Origin: DATBRC01 sp036560485 | GTDB lineage: Bacteria; Pseudomonadota; Gammaproteobacteria; Burkholderiales; Burkholderiaceae_D | Assembly (NCBI GenBank): GCA_036560485.1 | Contig: DATBRC010000041.1 | Coordinates: 32,569 to 96,568, forward strand | Length of the DNA: 64,000 nucleotides | Reading direction: 5' to 3' | Shown here: piece after piece, positions 62,901-64,000 of the stretch | Position numbering within the stretch: the first letter of the stretch is position 1 | Layout of the letters: every line of letters starts with the position of its first letter | Made by a program: the position numbers and the translations under genes | Notes under the pieces: generated by a model | Database searches by the model: none | Seen by the model: the letters and a program-made list of their open reading frames with translations, nothing else | What the model was told of the DNA's origin: nothing

Positions 62901-63803
62901 TTACTTTCTGTCTTTTAGATAACTGGGAGAAATTTCTTCGATGGTGTAGCTGTTGCCGGGATACGTACGGTTGCGCGTATTGGCAACAAGCTTAGGATGA
63001 TGCTCGATATTGATGAATGCCTTGATGTGTTTGCGTACCCAAAGCGTAGCGTGAATCATGCCGGAAAACCATGCGGGCGGCTTTTGATAACCGAATGCAT
63101 TGCATAGCTTGTCACTGATTAACGCGCACACCGCCGGCCCTACCAAACCCTTGAGCGGCCAGGGAAACCAGCCCTCAAATATCGCAACGGTAGCATTGGC
63201 GACACGGCGATTGCTGTCGGCATACACCAGATTTTTGGCTTCATAGTCATCGACCCATTGCTGGAATGCTGGCCAGGTTTCGGGGATGTTCTTGATCCCC
63301 ATGCGCATGCCAATGTTGCGGAAAAAGACGAACCAGGCACGTTGCTCGTGCGCCGTAAGCGGCCGATAACCATTCTGTCCCAGCCAGTCGATTGGATAAG
63401 AAATGAAGGTCGACAGAACGAATAGAAAATCATCATTCGGGATTTGAAAATGACCATGCACAGCATTCATCCGTTCAATCGCAGGCTTGCCGAATCCGCC
63501 GTCGTAACCGTCTTCCAGAAAATGCGCAATCAATACACGCGTATCGTCATAGCGCTTCTGCCCAAATTTGCGGAACTCGCCGGTCTTGTCCAGCAAGCGC
63601 GACACGGTGACGCTGCCATAGGTATGGAACAAGGCTAATTCCAAAGAACGCGTGGTGTCGAATGGAAACTCATAACAGGCCAGCAAATGCACAATGCGCT
63701 GACAATCTCGCTCGGCATCAAGTGCAGCGATCTCGGCACGAATTGCCGGATTGCGGAACAGGCCAAGACGTTTGCGATAGACTGCAGGATAGGAAATCGT
63801 CAT
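62901..63803 (-). CDS. MpaB/DUF2236 family oxygenase
   Basis: A 300-residue protein, counted from MTISYPAV (ATG 63803), with AAAGGT upstream; a longer frame start is unlikely. It has helical segments including EFRKFGQKRYDDTRVLIAHF and FFRNIGMRMGIKNIPET, which fit the MpaB (latex clearing protein, Lcp-like, DUF2236) family of heme-dependent oxygenases. The conserved His ligand was not traced with certainty. Transcribed with the TetR gene on the same strand. Function unknown; relatives cleave terpenoid or rubber-like chains. Confidence 0.85.
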   Translation of the reverse strand: MTISYPAVYRKRLGLFRNPAIRAEIAALDAERDCQRIVHLLACYEFPFDTTRSLELALFHTYGSVTVSRLLDKTGEFRKFGQKRYDDTRVLIAHFLEDGYDGGFGKPAIERMNAVHGHFQIPNDDFLFVLSTFISYPIDWLGQNGYRPLTAHEQRAWFVFFRNIGMRMGIKNIPETWPAFQQWVDDYEAKNLVYADSNRRVANATVAIFEGWFPWPLKGLVGPAVCALISDKLCNAFGYQKPPAWFSGMIHATLWVRKHIKAFINIEHHPKLVANTRNRTYPGNSYTIEEISPSYLKDRK

Positions 63804-64000
63804 CGTCGTACCTTTGCTCAATGAGTTGTGTAGTGTGCCATGAAATATACTCTGGGCTGCAAACCCGTGCATATATCGTGATACGCAATCCATCGGTATT
63901 TGGATTCATCAGAATCTTGGCCTGATTCGCTTTACATCGCATTTCATCAATGCATCTATAGTAGGACTTACGCAAAATGCATAAACCCGTCGTTTTCGCG
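63804..64000. other. Terminal intergenic region
   Basis: About 200 bases with no convincing gene. The last 40 bases include GGACTTACGCAAAA, a string common at IS-element and repeat ends, cut by the window edge. Confidence 0.4.

Noticed and set aside
1..64000. CRISPR array, phage or toxin-antitoxin system
   Set aside because: No series of regularly spaced direct repeats, no structural phage genes, and no transposase or toxin pair could be seen on either strand.

Overview
The window looks like a chromosomal segment of a betaproteobacterium of the order Burkholderiales, most likely Oxalobacteraceae (Herminiimonas/Janthinobacterium-like). Pointers are the rpsF-priB-rpsR-rplI operon, the pyrG-kdsA-eno-ftsB run, the long (400 aa) TrpS, the cluster RNase AM-like PHP / YciO / M50 / TrpS / methyltransferase / DapA / BamC / MBL, an RpfE-like gene beside recJ, and intergenic repeats built on GTCATTCCCGC...GCGGGAATGAC. 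Base composition is moderate (by eye near 50% GC) with a few clearly AT-rich patches. This taxonomic call is inference from gene content, not from a search.

Layout. 0-1.5 kb: CYTH and M14 carboxypeptidase genes (minus strand), then tRNA-Pro(GGG) with promoter and terminator. 1.7-2.3 kb: AT-rich leader with inverted repeats in front of the stress/starvation operon prkA-yeaH-spoVR (2.3-7.1 kb). 7.2-8.7 kb: ribosomal operon rpsF-priB-rpsR-rplI. 9-18.5 kb: lexA with two SOS boxes, trmJ/suhB divergent pair, an RhlE-type helicase, an unusual chemoreceptor, mutS and a secreted unknown. 18.6-21 kb: slyD, roxA and an Ala/Pro-rich lipoprotein with a structured leader. 21-30 kb: a long minus-strand housekeeping cluster (hydrolase, PHP, htpX, yciO, M50 protease, trpS, methyltransferase, dapA, bamC, MBL hydrolase). 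30-36.5 kb: acyl-CoA ligase, patatin, MFS transporter, DUF455, gamma-carbonic anhydrase and hslO. 36.6-38.6 kb: an AT-rich block of orphan genes. 38.6-43.1 kb: ftsB, eno, kdsA, pyrG. 43.4-49.8 kb: lpxR-like, comEC, tatD, lolD and lolC. 50-55.5 kb: rpfE-like, recJ, a collagen-like lipoprotein and DUF445. 55.6-57 kb: an ArsR repressor with a tandem AHSA1-domain gene. 57-60.6 kb: Hsp70-like/EamA pair, hydrolase, thioesterase. 60.7-64 kb: thiolase, small membrane protein and TetR regulator sharing an operator motif, then an MpaB-type oxygenase.

Most genes are ordinary housekeeping genes. No CRISPR array, prophage, transposase or recognisable defence system is visible. The points that most merit a second look are the chemoreceptor carrying a Cys-rich Cache-type domain at its cytoplasmic C-terminus; the TetR / small membrane protein / thiolase unit with two matching palindromic operators; the structured 5' leader of the Ala/Pro lipoprotein; the htpX terminator whose U-tract runs into the yciO start codon; a methyltransferase whose apparent N-terminus has no standard start codon; the collagen-like lipoprotein; and the orphan-gene block between hslO and ftsB. 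Family assignments rest on motif recognition by eye; no alignment or search could be run.
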